From: Aquatica leii
Taxonomy: Eukaryota > Arthropoda > Insecta > Coleoptera > Lampyridae
Assembly: GCA_035610365.1 (NCBI GenBank)
Contig: CM069436.1
Coordinates: 91,513,912-91,577,911, forward strand
Direction: 5' to 3'
DNA: 64,000 nt
Below are positions 23,637-35,640 of the stretch, piece after piece (position 1 is the first letter of the stretch; the number at the start of each line of letters is the position of its first letter). Both the position numbers and the translations under genes were made by a program. The notes beneath the pieces were generated by a model. That model was not told the DNA's origin. It did no database searches and saw nothing but the letters and a program-made list of their open reading frames with translations.

Positions 23637-24850
23637 TTAAAGCGTTTTCGAAATATTTGAAAACTTCGGAACGCTGATAGAAGAAAATGGAATATTCTGG
23701 ATTTAGATTACGGAAGAACATAAAAAGGAAAAATGGAATTCAGTTTTTTCGAATCGAGTTTAGTGAAAAGAAGACTTTTTGTCGGTTTAAATAAATGAAG
23801 TGTTCAACGCGTGTGTTCCCAGCAAACACAGATGGACTTAAATTACTGTTGAATTGCCATTAAATTACGGTAATTTAAGTAGTAATTTAAACAGTAAAAA
23901 GGGCGCCATTAAGCAACCACTTAAACTACCAAAAAGTCATCGACTTCTAAATTACTAATAAGCTACCATTAAAATACTGTTGTTATATTACTATTGAGTT
24001 ACTGTTAAACTACTGTTTTGAACTACTAGCAAAACTATTAAATTATTATTAAAACCACTAACACATTTAAAAAAATAGTTTTTTTAGTTAATTATTTGTT
24101 TCTGTAATTTTTTATTTATTTCGTTTACAGAATTTGACGCACATAATTGATAAATTGTGGGATTTTTTTAAATTAGAATTTAATTTAATAAATGCTAACT
24201 ACACGTTATAGTATATGTTGAATACAAAATCGAGTAACTTATTCGTAATTTAATACTTTCAACGTGAACCATTAAATATTTCACATGACAATCAGATTGA
24301 TGATGAATTAGTCCTATATATACATTTGCATCGCTACGTATTAATTATACTCTTGTTGTTTTTGTTATTCTGTAATCAGGATAATTCATGTCTTAGTTGC
24401 TTGAAGTGGTTTATATAATCCGAATATTTTTGGTTACGGCAGGTACATAATTTCATTCAATATTGATATTCTTGTCCCATAAGTTATAATATTTACTTTT
24501 GTTTTATATTTATATTGCGTTACTGGATCCCGCACATTGACCAATGCTATTTGACTTTCCAATATTAATATTTTCGTAAACTGTACGAAATCTTTTTAGT
24601 TGTCGATAATAATTGCCACTTTCCTTCTTTCTATGCATTCTTCAAGCAATTGTTTGATAGGAGACCTAACTGTTTGGCAAATATAACGACTATTTTTAAA
24701 ATAATTTAGCTTAACATTTATATAGCAACTCTATTACTACTGACTATTAATTTACCTTGTATTTTAATGGTCATTCAATAAATTAATTCTAATCGTGTAA
24801 ATACTTCATTTGAAAATAAATTCGTTTTAAAAGTTGTTACAATACGTTAC
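23637..24850 (+). mobile_element. Solo LTR of the same Gypsy family, split by a later insertion
   Basis: The left part (23637-23815) matches the 3' LTR start at 21550: GCGTTTTCGAAATATTTGAAAAC, GGAATTCAG and GAATCGAGTTTAGTGA blocks, then TCGGTTTAAATAAATGAAG. The right part (about 24776-24850) matches the LTR end: TTAATTCTAATCGTGTAAAT. Between them about 950 bases starting CCCAGCAAACACAG at 23821 are foreign. No internal retroelement genes are present, so this is a recombined solo LTR. Confidence 0.65.
23821..24775. mobile_element. Insertion with CCCAGCAAACA end and TTAAATTACTG word repeats
   Basis: It begins CCCAGCAAACACAG, the same 11-base start as the TIR of the 58.6-63.8 kb element. The first 260 bases then repeat a TTAAA(T/C)TACTG-like word in both orientations more than ten times. 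The rest to about 24775 is AT-rich without recognised coding text. I do not find the matching TTTGCTGGG right end, so the copy is probably truncated or its end has decayed. Confidence 0.5.
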
Positions 24851-25838
24851 ACGGCTCAAGCCGGAAAGCATTCTTATTTTAGTATAAAAACTTATTTAGG
24901 TCTCACTATTCACTGAAAGTTTCAAGAATTGTTTTTAACAAAAGTTTTTTTCAATTTTTTTAAGATAATCTTGCAACACTTACTTTGTTTTTTTTTTAGA
25001 ATTTTTTGTAAAACAAACTTTGATCAAACGTTAAAAAAATTGTACCTAATTGATGCTGCTTTTCAAAAACAAAAGTTTCTTGCCTTTGTTTTTCGTTTTT
25101 TCGTTTTTCTCTTAAATACATTTGAATCAACTTTTACGGAAAAATTGTAGTCAGTGCTTTTTTTGGCTTTCTACATTTTCTCTTCTATAATTTCACCGCT
25201 TGTTTTAATTTATTACCCAAATCTTTAAATCGATAAAACAAATTATGCTTTTTTCTTAATTGTAATTGTGAAAAAGCGTTTCCGTTTTTTTCATATCTCT
25301 CTTTTTAATTTTTTCATGTTTTAACGATTGATTTTATTTAACTTATTGTATTTTCTTTACTCTAAATCTAGTTTTTTATCTTATTTTACTTTCATTTCTT
25401 GATTTTTTACGTTAAATGTGAATGTTTACTTTTTTTTAACCAAAATCAGATTGCTGAAAGAATATTCTCTTCATTTTTAATTTGACTGTTTAATTTTGTT
25501 TAATAAGTTAAACTTCATTTCATATGTTTGAACAAAATTCCTTCTTTTTCTGTTTGTTGTATAAAATAACATTTTTGTTATTTATTTCTTAACAATGTAG
25601 TCGATATAGTGTTTTAATATTATTAATAATTAATATAGTGGTTTAAAAAATTTTACATTTTAAGACTGGGGGCCCAGCACTTCTTAGTTACGCTGCTGTG
25701 TTGACGTCGTCAAGTTGTATATAATAAGTTTTTCACCAATAGTGTGCGGCTTTCCGGACTTCGCAATCATAAAAAAATTCAAATATTATAAAAAGCACGC
25801 AGTCCATCTTCATCTCTCTTAGAGGTTGTTCTTATGAG
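24851..25838. other. T-rich intergenic tract
   Basis: From 24848 to 24892 a short piece (CGGCTCAAGCCGGAAAGCATT) resembles the terminal part of the Penelope-like pseudo-LTR seen at 29515-29546. The next 650 bases are extremely T-rich on the plus strand and low in complexity; the open frame at 24929-25150 is a by-product of that composition. No gene seen. Confidence 0.4.
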
Positions 25839-26872
25839 CAGGTCCGCGCCTAGCACTTTTGGTGCCCTTGTACAAATTTAAAATAACGCCCCAAATTTGT
25901 ATTACGTTCATATGTGAGTACAGATACGGGTTAAGTTAGGTACCCACTATTGAAAAATAATTTTAAAAAGTATTTTCATAAATTTATTTTCATTTTTATA
26001 TTTTACAAGTACAAGTCATAAGCCATACAAGTATTTTTTCATTGAGGTACATAACATAATTATAAACTTATAGAAAATAGAAATATATTCTAACAGTATT
26101 ACAACTCAAAATTTTTGTATTTTAGTTTGAAATTTAATATATGATACAAAAGCACAAGAAATAAAAATATATTTAAATCATTAAAAATACTCGTTTATAT
26201 ATCACAGGACGAAACTGTTCGACAAATAAAAACAAAAGAATATATTATTTAAATAATGCAACATGTCACCTTTTAAAGGTATTGTTATTAATATTTTAGC
26301 TAAGTGAATTGAGCTTTCCGTACTTTAATTTTTGCAAATTGTTTAAATAAATCTTTGGTGTCTAATTCTTTTAGCTGGTCCGTTTCTATTGAAATGATAG
26401 CAAGATTACTTAGTCGGTTTTGCCCCATGGTCGATCATAATATTTTTTTATTATTTTGAGTTTTGAAAAAGATCTTTCTGCGGTAGCAACAGAAACCGGC
26501 ATTGTTAATAAAGTACGAAGTATTATGTAATAGCGAAGGCTTCCACGGCCGGAATCTATACTAACATTAGAATGTCTTCCGGGTTTGGGCCGTGTCATAG
26601 TTGCAACCGAAGCTGCCAACGTTTCGCCCACTTTCGTAAGGGGCTTCATCAAGGCGTGAGATCGCAAAACTCAAACAAGCAATCGAAATCTAACTAAGAA
26701 CTTCTCAAAAGTTAGGTTATCCACTTGTAAAACAAGCCATAACCTAAACTATGAAAAGGTAAGAAAGAAAACGATAACCTGAAAAAGCAAACGAAAATCT
26801 AACAAAGAACCACTACCGAGTTAGGTAATCAACTTGTGAACCAAGCCAGATTCTAAACTCCGTAGAAGTGAC

Positions 26873-28205
26873 TTAAGAAGAAATGGTCTCCGTATTTAAA
26901 GGAAAAGGATCGTCACGGATGATTAAGCTCGACCCTGATTGGGTTACGGTTGCTAGGGGGCGTGTTTTTGATAAATGACTAATAACCGGGAACCAAAGAG
27001 GGGATAGTTCGAAACCATGATCGCGATTGAAGTTATTGGGGTGTTTGATGATTTCTATGCTTTCTCGGAATTTCCTGTTGAAAAAGAATGGAGATTTGGC
27101 AATCAACGAAACATTATCAAAATCTATCTTGTGACCTGTAGTAAAATGATGTTCAGCGACCGCAGACTTGGAAGTATACCTTTTTCTTATACAACGATCA
27201 TGTTCTGAAATGCGAGTAATGACGGAACGACCGGTTTCACCAATGTAGACTAAACCACAAGAACAGGGAATGTGGTATACACCTTGAGATGAAAGTGTAG
27301 GAAATTTGTCTTTGGGAGAAGGAAGAATCTGAGAGATTTTGCCTGTCGAGTTGAATATGGGTTTAATACCATTCTTACGAAGGAGTTTCCCTATTTGATC
27401 TGTAACCTTGTGAATGTAGGGTAAAAAGGCCAATTTTGGGTTGGATTCGGGAGTAGAAATGTCCTTAGGTAATCGAGTACGTGGATGTAAATGACGATTA
27501 ATAACTTTATGAATATCTCGCTTTACATAACCATTGTTTACTAAGGTTCTAGTAAGATGACGGAGTTCTGAGTCTAGATTCTCAGGTTGACAAATAGAAA
27601 AGGCACGATGGACCAAAGATTCAATAACAGAACGTTTCTGTGCAGGATGATGATGAGACGAAGCATGAAGGTATCTGTCCGTATGGGTAGGTTTGCGATA
27701 AACAGAATGGCCTAGAAGTCCGTCGGGCTTACGAGTCACAAGAACGTCAAGAAATGGAAGAGAACCATTACTTTCGATTTCCATAGTAAATTTGATATCC
27801 AAGTGTTGATTGTTAAGATGATCAAGAAATTTAGACAATTCAAGATGACCATGAGACCAAACAATAAACGTGTCGTCAACATATCTAAACCACACTTTAG
27901 GTTTTAATATTGATGATTCCAAAGCAACCGTTTCAAAGGATTCCATAAAAATGTTAGCTACAACAGGTGATAGAGGAGAACCCATAGCAGCACCAGAAAC
28001 TTGTTCGTAAAACTTATTATCAAATTGGAAGTAAGTAGAGGATAGACACTTTTCAATAAGAGGAACCAAACTCAAGTCCTTGCCATGTTGAGACAGAATC
28101 TGTTTGATGATAATAAGCGAATCCTTAATAGGAACTTTAGTGAAAAGTGAAGTAACATCAAAACTCACGAGAAGATCTTGGGGTTCAAGTTTTATAGTTT
28201 CTAGA
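26873..28205 (-). CDS. Penelope-like RT with GIY-YIG endonuclease, 5'-truncated
   Basis: An open frame of about 440 residues of true element sequence begins near 28205 (FLETIKLEPQ) and ends at 26873; the nominal upstream codons to 28306 belong to the other copy. RT motif A is LLVSFDVTSLFTKVPI, then GAAMGSPLSPVVANIFME, and the catalytic motif C is RYVDDTFIVW. SLPFLDVLVTR and LGHSVYRKPTHTDRYL follow. The C-terminal endonuclease has GVYHIPCSCGLVYIGETGRS, an Arg/His block (RISEHDRC) and SAVAEHHFTTGHKIDF. This two-domain plan defines Penelope-like elements. The frame is intact but lacks the RT N-terminal third, so the copy is not autonomous. Confidence 0.88.
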
Positions 28206-28213
28206 AACCTAAA

Positions 28214-29100
28214 GTGTGGTTTAGATATGTTGACGACACGTTTATTGTTTGGTCTCATGGTCATCTTGAATTGTCTAAATTTCTTGATCATCTTAACAAT
28301 CAACACTTGGATATCAAATTTACTATGGAAATCGAAAGTAATGGTTCTCTTCCATTTCTTGACGTTCTTGTGACTCGTAAGCCCGACGGACTTCTAGGCC
28401 ATTCTGTTTATCGCAAACCTACCCATACGGACAGATACCTTCATGCTTCGTCTCATCATCATCCTGCACAGAAACGTTCTGTTATTGAATCTTTGGTCCA
28501 TCGTGCCTTTTCTATTTGTCAACCTGAGAATCTAGACTCAGAACTCCGTCATCTTACTAGAACCTTAGTAAACAATGGTTATGTAAAGCGAGATATTCAT
28601 AAAGTTATTAATCGTCATTTACATCCACGTACTCGATTACCTAAGGACATTTCTACTCCTGAATCCAACCCAAAATTGGCCTTTTACCCTACATTCACAA
28701 GGTTACAGATCAAATAGGGAAACTCCTTCGTAAGAATGGTATTAAACCCATATTCAACTCGACAGGCAAAATCTCTCAGATTCTTCCTTCTCCCAAAGAC
28801 AAATTTCCTACACTTTCATCTCAAGGTGTATACCAAATTCCGTGTTCTTGTGGTTTAGTCTACATTGGTGAAACCGGTCGTTCCGTCATTACTCGCATTT
28901 CAGAACATGATCGTTGTATAAGAAAAAGGTATACTTCCAAGTCTGCGGTCGCTGAACATCATTTTACTACAGGTCACAAGATAGATTTTGATAATGTTTC
29001 GTTGATTGGCAAATCTCGATTCTTTTCAACAGGAAATTCCGAGAAAGCATAGAAATCATCAAACACCCCAATAACTTCAATCGCGATCATGGTTTCGAAC
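28214..29100 (+). pseudogene. Second Penelope-like copy, plus orientation, frameshifted
   Basis: Starts inside the RT at WFRYVDDTFIVW. It is nearly identical to the minus-strand copy until about 28680, where FLPYIHK is replaced by FYPTFTR after a one-base gap (C run at CCTTTTACCC). The frame then continues one register over through the GIY-YIG region to about 29030 and has a second indel near 29020. It lacks RT motifs A and B. Confidence 0.85.
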
Positions 29101-32100
29101 TATCCCCTTTGGTTCCCGGTTATTAGTCATTTATCAAAAACACGCCCCCTAGCAACCGTAACCCAATCAGGGTCGAGCTTAATCATCCGTGACGATCCTT
29201 TTCCTTTAAATACGGAGACCATTTCTTCTTAAGTCACTTCTACGGAGTTTAGAATCTGGCTTGGTTCACAAGTTGATTACCTAACTCGGTAGTGGTTCTT
29301 TGTTAGATTTTCGTTTGCTTTTTCAGGTTATCGTTTTCTTTCTTACCTTTTCATAGTTTAGGTTATGGCTTGTTTTACAAGTGGATAACCTAACTTTTGA
29401 GAAGTTCTTAGTTAGATTTCGATTGCTTGTTTGAGTTTTGCGATCTCACGCCCTGATGAAGCCCCTTACGAAAGTGGGCGAAACGTTGGCAGCTTCGGTT
29501 GCAACTATGACACGGCCCAAACCCGGAAGACATTCTAATGTTAGTACGAAGTATTATGCTTGTATTAGGAAAATAATCCACTAAGTTGTTAATTGTTTTA
29601 TAATTTAAAGTTTCTTCTGGAGACGTAATAACTTTTTCATCAAAATATTGTAAATATTGCAATTCTTTAACAAGTTCCACGGCAGTTATGTCTCGTTCAT
29701 TGCGACTTTTGTCGTTTAACAAATTTTCAACTTTTTGACATAATTCTAATTTATTGTTCGTTTTCAGAATAATTTTTAAATTTATCAATATTCCATAAAA
29801 ACGCGATATTATTAGAGGAAGAAGAAAGTAATTGGAATTTCTCATCCACCAATGTTATGATTACATCTAGAGCATTAAAAAAACAATCAACTTTAAAGTT
29901 TCGTCGTGAATCGGTTGATCGTCACATTTATAATCAAAATGTTTTTTTTATTTTTCTCGTTCTTAGACCTCTTTGTTTTTTGAATTTAGGTTCTATGTCT
30001 AAGCTGGATGCTATTTCTTTAGCATCAATCAATAGACCATTAAAACCTTTATTGGAGCGATTAACTTTAAAAAAAATATTCAAATTATTTAAATGATTAC
30101 AACACTGAGCAACACCAAAGTTCGGTTTTTGAATAATTTTACTAATAATGTTAACTTTACTTAAAATATTCTACCACACTATATAAGAATGCAAATGAAC
30201 TCAAAATTTTGCAATTTTTTGGCCAACGATGCAGCCAAATTATTTGCTTTATTTTCCTGCGCTTATTTCAAACAGAGCATCATAAACCTCCCCAAGTTGA
30301 TACCTTAAAGGAGTTAGATTTCAGAACTGACAAGCGTTTAGTAGAAGCTGAAAAAAATACAAACAGTTGAACTTGTAGCGAGCACATTTGTAATTCCCGC
30401 TTGCCTCACATCCGTTACTCCCACTCTCGAGGAAGCAACCATGACGAAAGTCACGAAACGAAAACAGTTTCGGGTACAGCACCAATACGACTGGTTCACA
30501 GGGTAAGCTCGCTCCTAATTACCCTTATTACAACATACTCTAGTACAAATCAGTGCACAATATTATAAATATAATTATACGATACTGAAACCACGTGTAA
30601 GTGTTTTATTATTAGCATTAACGAAGAACTCGCTAAAAACTAAAAAAAAAAATTGATGCTCAAAGTATTCGATTTTGCGGCATCATTGGCGACTAAATTT
30701 AGGGTATGATTGCAACAAGGAACAAAGCAAGCTGGCGGATTGAAATCCAAATTTTTTTTTGTAGACCATTATACCTACCACGCATATTTGCTCCATTGTC
30801 GTAACCCTCACCCCGCAAATCGTTGATATTTAAGCCTATTTTCTTTAATGCCGACAAAAGAAATATTTTCAAGCCTTCACCCGACATCATCTATAGGACA
30901 AAATAATAAAAAAACGTTCTTCTGTACTAATTCCCGTGCTCTTTAAAGTAACAAATCTTATACAAACTGGAATGTGTTCTTGGTGACTAGAGTCAGGAAT
31001 GCAGTCTAATAATATGGAATAATATTTTGCCTTTTTAGTTAGTTCTAAAATTTTGGATTTGATATTTTCACTGATCAAGTTTACTTTATTTTGTATTTTA
31101 TCCTTGAGATAGTTTTTGTAATTTTTTATTTCAGAGCGTTTTGTATGTTCTGACATAATCAAGTCGAATTTGGAAATCATTTCTATGCATTTTGAAAAAT
31201 TAACATTGTTTTTCTCAAACAACTTATTACTACTTCCACGAAAAGCTAAATTTTGCTGACCTAAAAACTGAATCACGTAGAAAATTCTTTCTATAACAGC
31301 TTGCCAGTATTTAGTTTCTCTGTTTATTACATTTTGAATTTCAGAATCAATTATTTCATTTTTATTAAAACGGTTAGAAAGATCTAGCAATTTTAGAACA
31401 TTTTCGATATGTAACTTGCTCTTTTCATGAATCTTTAAATGTGAACTTAAATGCTGCCAGTCATTGTAACCAGATTCATCACTAAAACGAACAGATTTCA
31501 AATCACTGTCATTCAAAATTTTGCAACAGAAACAGTGAATTTTTTGTTTCGGAATACAACAACCAAAAACGCTCATTTTTTTCTTTGTTCGGTAAAATTC
31601 TAAAGAAGTAACTATTGGAAAACTTACGCCCCGACTCCGAAATATCTCTGGGATAAATACCTTTTTTGTTTTGATAATGAGCAGGGCCACGTTCTACTAA
31701 TTCTTGAATAGTATTAGGATGTAATTTCTTTGGTCATAGTGCAGCATCTTTCAAAAGTTGACTCATATTTTCCGTTCTGGTAATTTTTGAAATTGTTGAC
31801 TTCTCATTATCAGCGGAACTTGAAGATGTTGATGGATTGCTTTTTAGAAGATCAGTTTCTTGTCTGCTGCTGATACTTGTTTCAAGTACAGGTTCAGAAT
31901 ATTGGGATTCAGCTGTATTATTGTTATTCATATTTGGCAAAGTAGACTTGGGTTTTGAAAAAAAATACGTAATTTTCCAGTTCTTCCTCTCTTTTTCTTT
32001 TATTCAGCAAATTTTGGTATCCAGACAATTTCTTCTTTTTTTCTGACAACCTGTAGACTGTGAAGAAATTAATACGTAAGTAAACAAATTGACAAGTTAT

Positions 32101-32316
32101 TCATGGAAAATGGAAATGGTTCGATGTCTCAAACTCAAATTAGAAAGTATTTTCTCAACATTACTTATTTCAAGTTATTTCAAAATTTATATTAATTTTT
32201 ATAAATAGTAATATTAGCGCTTATCAATTATTCTGTTTGAGTTTACTTCAATTAACAATAATGTTTATACAATCAAATATAAAAGCATTTTTGAGATGCA
32301 AGTTTTTGGCTTTTAA

Positions 32317-33015
32317 TCTATATATATAAAAATGTTATGTTGGTTTGTGTACGCTTCAAAAACTCAAAAAGTTCTGCACCGATTGAGTTGAAATTTTAAC
32401 ATGATATAAAATCCGCATCAAGTATTGTTTTTATCTATTTTTTGCATCAGTCACATATCTGCGACCGCGAGAAAATAATTTTTTTTAACGATCAGCTGTG
32501 TACCAGTGACCGCGCCATCTGCCATAAGCGAGGAAAACATTCGCTGACAACCGCAATAATAATGACGCAGTCACATGAGAAACAATTTCGTTCCCAATTA
32601 CATTGTTTATTTACAAAAAAATTTGCATCTGATTCTGATTATTATACAATCTGAATTAAATATTCACTTAAATCAAGAATTTTTGGTGTGATAGTGTTGT
32701 GATCGAACTGCGCCTTTCACCAAATCGTAAGTAGAGGTTATATTTTGTATCAAAGATGGACAGTAAAAATATTATTAACTGACAGGCAAAATAAAAGGAC
32801 TTATTATAATTCAAGTGGATTTCTAACAGAAGTGGGTGGTTATATCTTTTTTATTACATCTAACACGCGGACCTAATTATATTATTTATTTTGGATTAAC
32901 CTCACTTTTAATGTATATAAATATAATTACATTAAAACTAGCAATTATTAATTAATACGAATGTCAACCATTCCATCACAATGTGCCACTGCGAAGCGTG
33001 GCAGGGTACAGCTAG
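32317..33015 (+). mobile_element. Non-autonomous Helitron
   Basis: The 5' end is TCTATATATATAAAAATG, directly after an A. The 3' end is GGGTACAGCTAG directly before a T, giving the A-to-T insertion site of Helitrons. Just upstream of the CTAG is a short hairpin with stem GCCAC/GTGGC at about 32980-33000. Length is 699 bases. No Rep/helicase is encoded, so it must rely on another element. The ends fit a very common insect family. No target duplication is expected. Confidence 0.8.
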
Positions 33016-34374
33016 TATTTTAATAAATCTAAAATAAAAAATAAATTTTAGATGAACTCACCTTAATTCACAACACAAAACAATAACACTATAAAGTCTG
33101 TAAAACTACAAAAAACTAAAGTTTCAAAAGCAGATATCTTTTACCCCATGCACCTTTTCACTTCGCTAAGTTAATTATCGATCGGGCATCAGGCAACAAA
33201 TGAAATCGCGACCGATGCAGCGCTTGAATATATAAAGTTTCGTAAATTGGAAGCTCAGGCAGGAAATAAACGCTTGTTCGCTCGTTGGCTCCTTGCAAGT
33301 CAAATTTCAAGCTCAAACATGAATAAAATCAAATTTGTTTGAGTTCACGCAAATCATGTTATCATGTTACGTATTCGATCGAATAAATGCTATTATTGCG
33401 TACTCTCATTTGGAAAAAATATTATTTTCGAGAAGTAATTCGGTTCCCTCTTGTTTCAATAAAGAGTAAAAATAAAAAAATAAACAAATAAAAGAACAAT
33501 GTAATATAGCTAGCAATACCTTACTGGTTTTTTATCATTATAAATTTTGTTTTGACAATGTTGTTTGTTGCTGTATCTTTTTTTTTTACTTTTGAGTAAA
33601 GTAGTACTTCCTGGTGACAGAATAAGAAAAACAAATCATTCAACAATTAATTTACAACAGAATATAATAATACAGTAATATACGGTAATTCCAAACATTC
33701 GCGGAAGCAAACAAAAACATACAATAGTAAGCTATAACTTTTAGGATGCATTATATTAAATTATAAAACCAACTATGTCTAATTTCTTTTACAAAATTAT
33801 TAATAATATATTCTTCAGAAACACATCTGTGTTAGAAAAACTTATAATGCCTTCTTGAGTTTTTAATAAAATAGAAATCCTTAATGAGTGTTAAAGGATT
33901 ACTGTACTGATAACTGTGATATATAATTTTTTTAATGAACTTAAGCAATAGTATAACTTCGCTTAAATAAATTTAAATGAAAAAAAGATTTTATTCAAAT
34001 ATACTTACGTAAAGAAAGTAAGCTATCTACGTAACAATACAAAAAATTATACTTCTTTTTGTCCAAGTCTAGGAAAATTTGTTGTGTGCACTTTTTATCA
34101 CGCATAACACAAAACTAAATTGTTGATTAGATACACGTCTCTTTTATTCATATCATAGACGAGTTGGTTGGTTAGTTGGTACAAGTATCGGCTCTATTGC
34201 GTTCTTGTATAAACCTGACTCACCGCGATGCCTGTTATTACTTGTATTTTATGCACCTGTCTATTTTTATATTTTACTTAAGACGTAAAAATCACTAATA
34301 ATTAATTGTTATTTATTTAAACTTCCATATTAATAAAAATGTATCACATTTTTTTAATTGTATATTAAATCTTG
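33016..34374. other. Intergenic, no gene recognised
   Basis: AT-rich sequence. The stretch 33150-33420 has higher GC and some repeat-like words but no motif I can name. Confidence 0.4.
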
Positions 34375-34489
34375 CGCGGACACCCTGACGTTGTTCAGAG
34401 ACTCCCAAATCAATTTTAATTTTCCACGGGCCCCCTGAATCATTCCGGGGATCTCTGGAGTTTCGTAGGGACCGCTTTGGGAACCACTG
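34375..34489 (-). repeat. Terminal fragment of a hAT-like element
   Basis: On the minus strand the sequence begins CAGTGGTTCCCAAAGCGG at 34489, a classic hAT terminus. It is followed by G/C-rich non-coding sequence with several GGGxCCC words. Nothing further in identifies a transposase, and the opposite end is not found. The open frame here (NQWFPKRSLRNSRDP) is translated terminus, not a protein. Confidence 0.55.
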
Positions 34490-34794
34490 GTTTAGATAGT
34501 TGAATAAACAATAATCCGTCGAAAAAATTTTTTTTCTACATTTTTTATTGTTGATGCTTTTATTAACCAAGTAATTTTTACAATTAGTAAATCAACATAA
34601 AAACCCTTGTCATTTTCTAAATAAGGTTTTTCTACTTCTGGAATTCGTTCTTCAAAGGGTTTAAAAGATCCTCGTTTATAATTTTTTTTTAAATTTTGCA
34701 CTTTTATATTAACAATTTAAGGTGTGAAAAAATTAAATTGATTTATGTAGGTTGTAACCACTAAAAACTATTTTAATTTTTCATTGTTGTAAAT

Positions 34795-35640
34795 CGTTTT
34801 TGAAAGTTGTTGCGCACTTGTCAACATAAACGTCAATCTATTTTTAAAGTTTGGGGGCCCGTAGTCTCTGTTCGAGCAAAAAATGTATTAAACTCGTTCC
34901 TATCTAAACTGGACGTTTTTTCTCTCGTGGACTTCTGAATCCCTCGTCTTACTCGGGTTTAAAAATACTCACTCGTGTAAACAATGCCCAATTTACAAAA
35001 GAACTCTGTAAATAAAACTGTTTACTACAATTGTATTAAAAAATTGTTATAAACAAATGCAATGTTTTTAACGTCAATTTCTTTTTGAGAATTAGATCGT
35101 TGATAATAAAACCGATTTAAAAAAAAAAGTTTCTTTAATTTAATTTCTAGTATTCCTTCATATTCAAAAAAAATTTTAACATATATTATTTGGTTACGTG
35201 ATATATAATTTGTTGTACTATTGTTTTTTAGATATTCTACACAAAAAAAAACTGTTCCAAAATACGTTTTTAAACAATAAAAAAAATATTACGTATAATT
35301 TTTTTCTTGTTTTGATTAAGTTTTTAAAAAGAAATTTTTGACGTCATAAGCAATACATTTTACAACAATTTTTTGAACAATCGCCGGAGTTAAAAAATTA
35401 AAAAACTAAATTGTCATAAATCATAATTTTTCGGTTTTATAAACCGCCTTTGGTGGTTTTTGCGCACGTCAACATAAACGTCCAACTATTTTTGCGAGGG
35501 TTTGAGACTTTGCGAGCCTCGTAGTTTTTGGGTCTTTGTTCGAGCAATCAAATGTATTCAACTCGTTCCTGCCTAAATTGGGCGTTTTTTTCGTCGTAGA
35601 CTTTTACATATGCCTACTCGTGAAAAATATTTAATGGTTT
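34795..35640. repeat. Two diverged direct repeats of about 190 bases
   Basis: Copies at about 34795-34990 and 35447-35640 share TTGCGCAC, CAACATAAACGTC, TCTnTGTTCGAGCAA, TGTATT(A/C)AACTCGTTCC and GACTT(C/T)T blocks in the same order. The spacer of about 460 bases is AT-rich and non-coding. They could be termini of one degraded element or two copies of a short interspersed repeat. Confidence 0.6.

Larger units (their letters stand above)
26528..29543. mobile_element. Head-to-head pair of 5'-truncated Penelope-like copies
   Basis: Two copies of one family point away from each other. The minus copy covers 26559-28204 and the plus copy covers 28205-29546. They share about 1.34 kb as inverted arms (26559-27898 and 28210-29546); the minus copy has about 300 extra bases of RT near the centre. 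At the junction the copies meet in the shared hexamer AGGTTT. The insertion is flanked by a 15-base direct duplication, GTACGAAGTATTATG, at 26513-26527 and 29544-29558. Deleting the insertion and one duplicate restores the hAT frame. A 31-base non-family segment lies at 26528-26558. Confidence 0.88.
26300..32045 (-). pseudogene. hAT transposase (TTF zinc finger, DUF4371, dimerisation domain), broken
   Basis: Order from the N-terminus: KLSGYQNLLNKRKREEELE near 32020, a Ser/Asn-rich segment (31940-31734), then after a stop or frameshift the zinc-finger block 31690-30887 with HCFCCKI and a HLSSHLKIHEKS histidine pair. YYSILLDCIPDSSHQE, a DUF4371-type catalytic region with first Asp, follows near 31010. 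Next comes LRGEGYDNGANMRGRYNGLQ near 30800, where D-N-G-A-x-M is a family signature, then FKKQRGLRTRKIKKTFDY near 29990 and NNLVDYFPNTSIILRT near 29570. After the Penelope-like insertion the dimerisation motif MPVSVATAERSFSKLKIIK (26505-26450) appears, with a stop at 26300 after one frameshift. Inactive as it stands. Confidence 0.8.
25839..32060 (-). mobile_element. ZMYM-type hAT transposon, interrupted by a Penelope-like insertion
   Basis: The transposase lies on the minus strand. The 3' end of the element is probably CAGGTCCGCGCCTAG at 25839, a hAT-like terminus preceded by CTTATGAG. The other TIR is not identified, so the right limit is where transposase N-terminal text stops. Removing 26528-29558 joins the dimerisation domain exactly in frame. 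Another stretch, about 30300-30650, does not fit hAT text and may be a further insertion. Confidence 0.7.

Noticed and set aside
24929-25150. Phe-rich 73-codon frame resembling a membrane protein
   Set aside because: Produced by T-rich composition; no start context or conserved feature.
28214-28717. 167-codon plus-strand frame as a separate gene
   Set aside because: It is the inverted second Penelope-like copy; its sequence is nearly identical to the reverse strand of 27390-27900.
34313-34570. 85-codon minus frame as a host gene
   Set aside because: It overlaps a hAT terminus (CAGTGGTTCCCAAAG) and has no protein motif.
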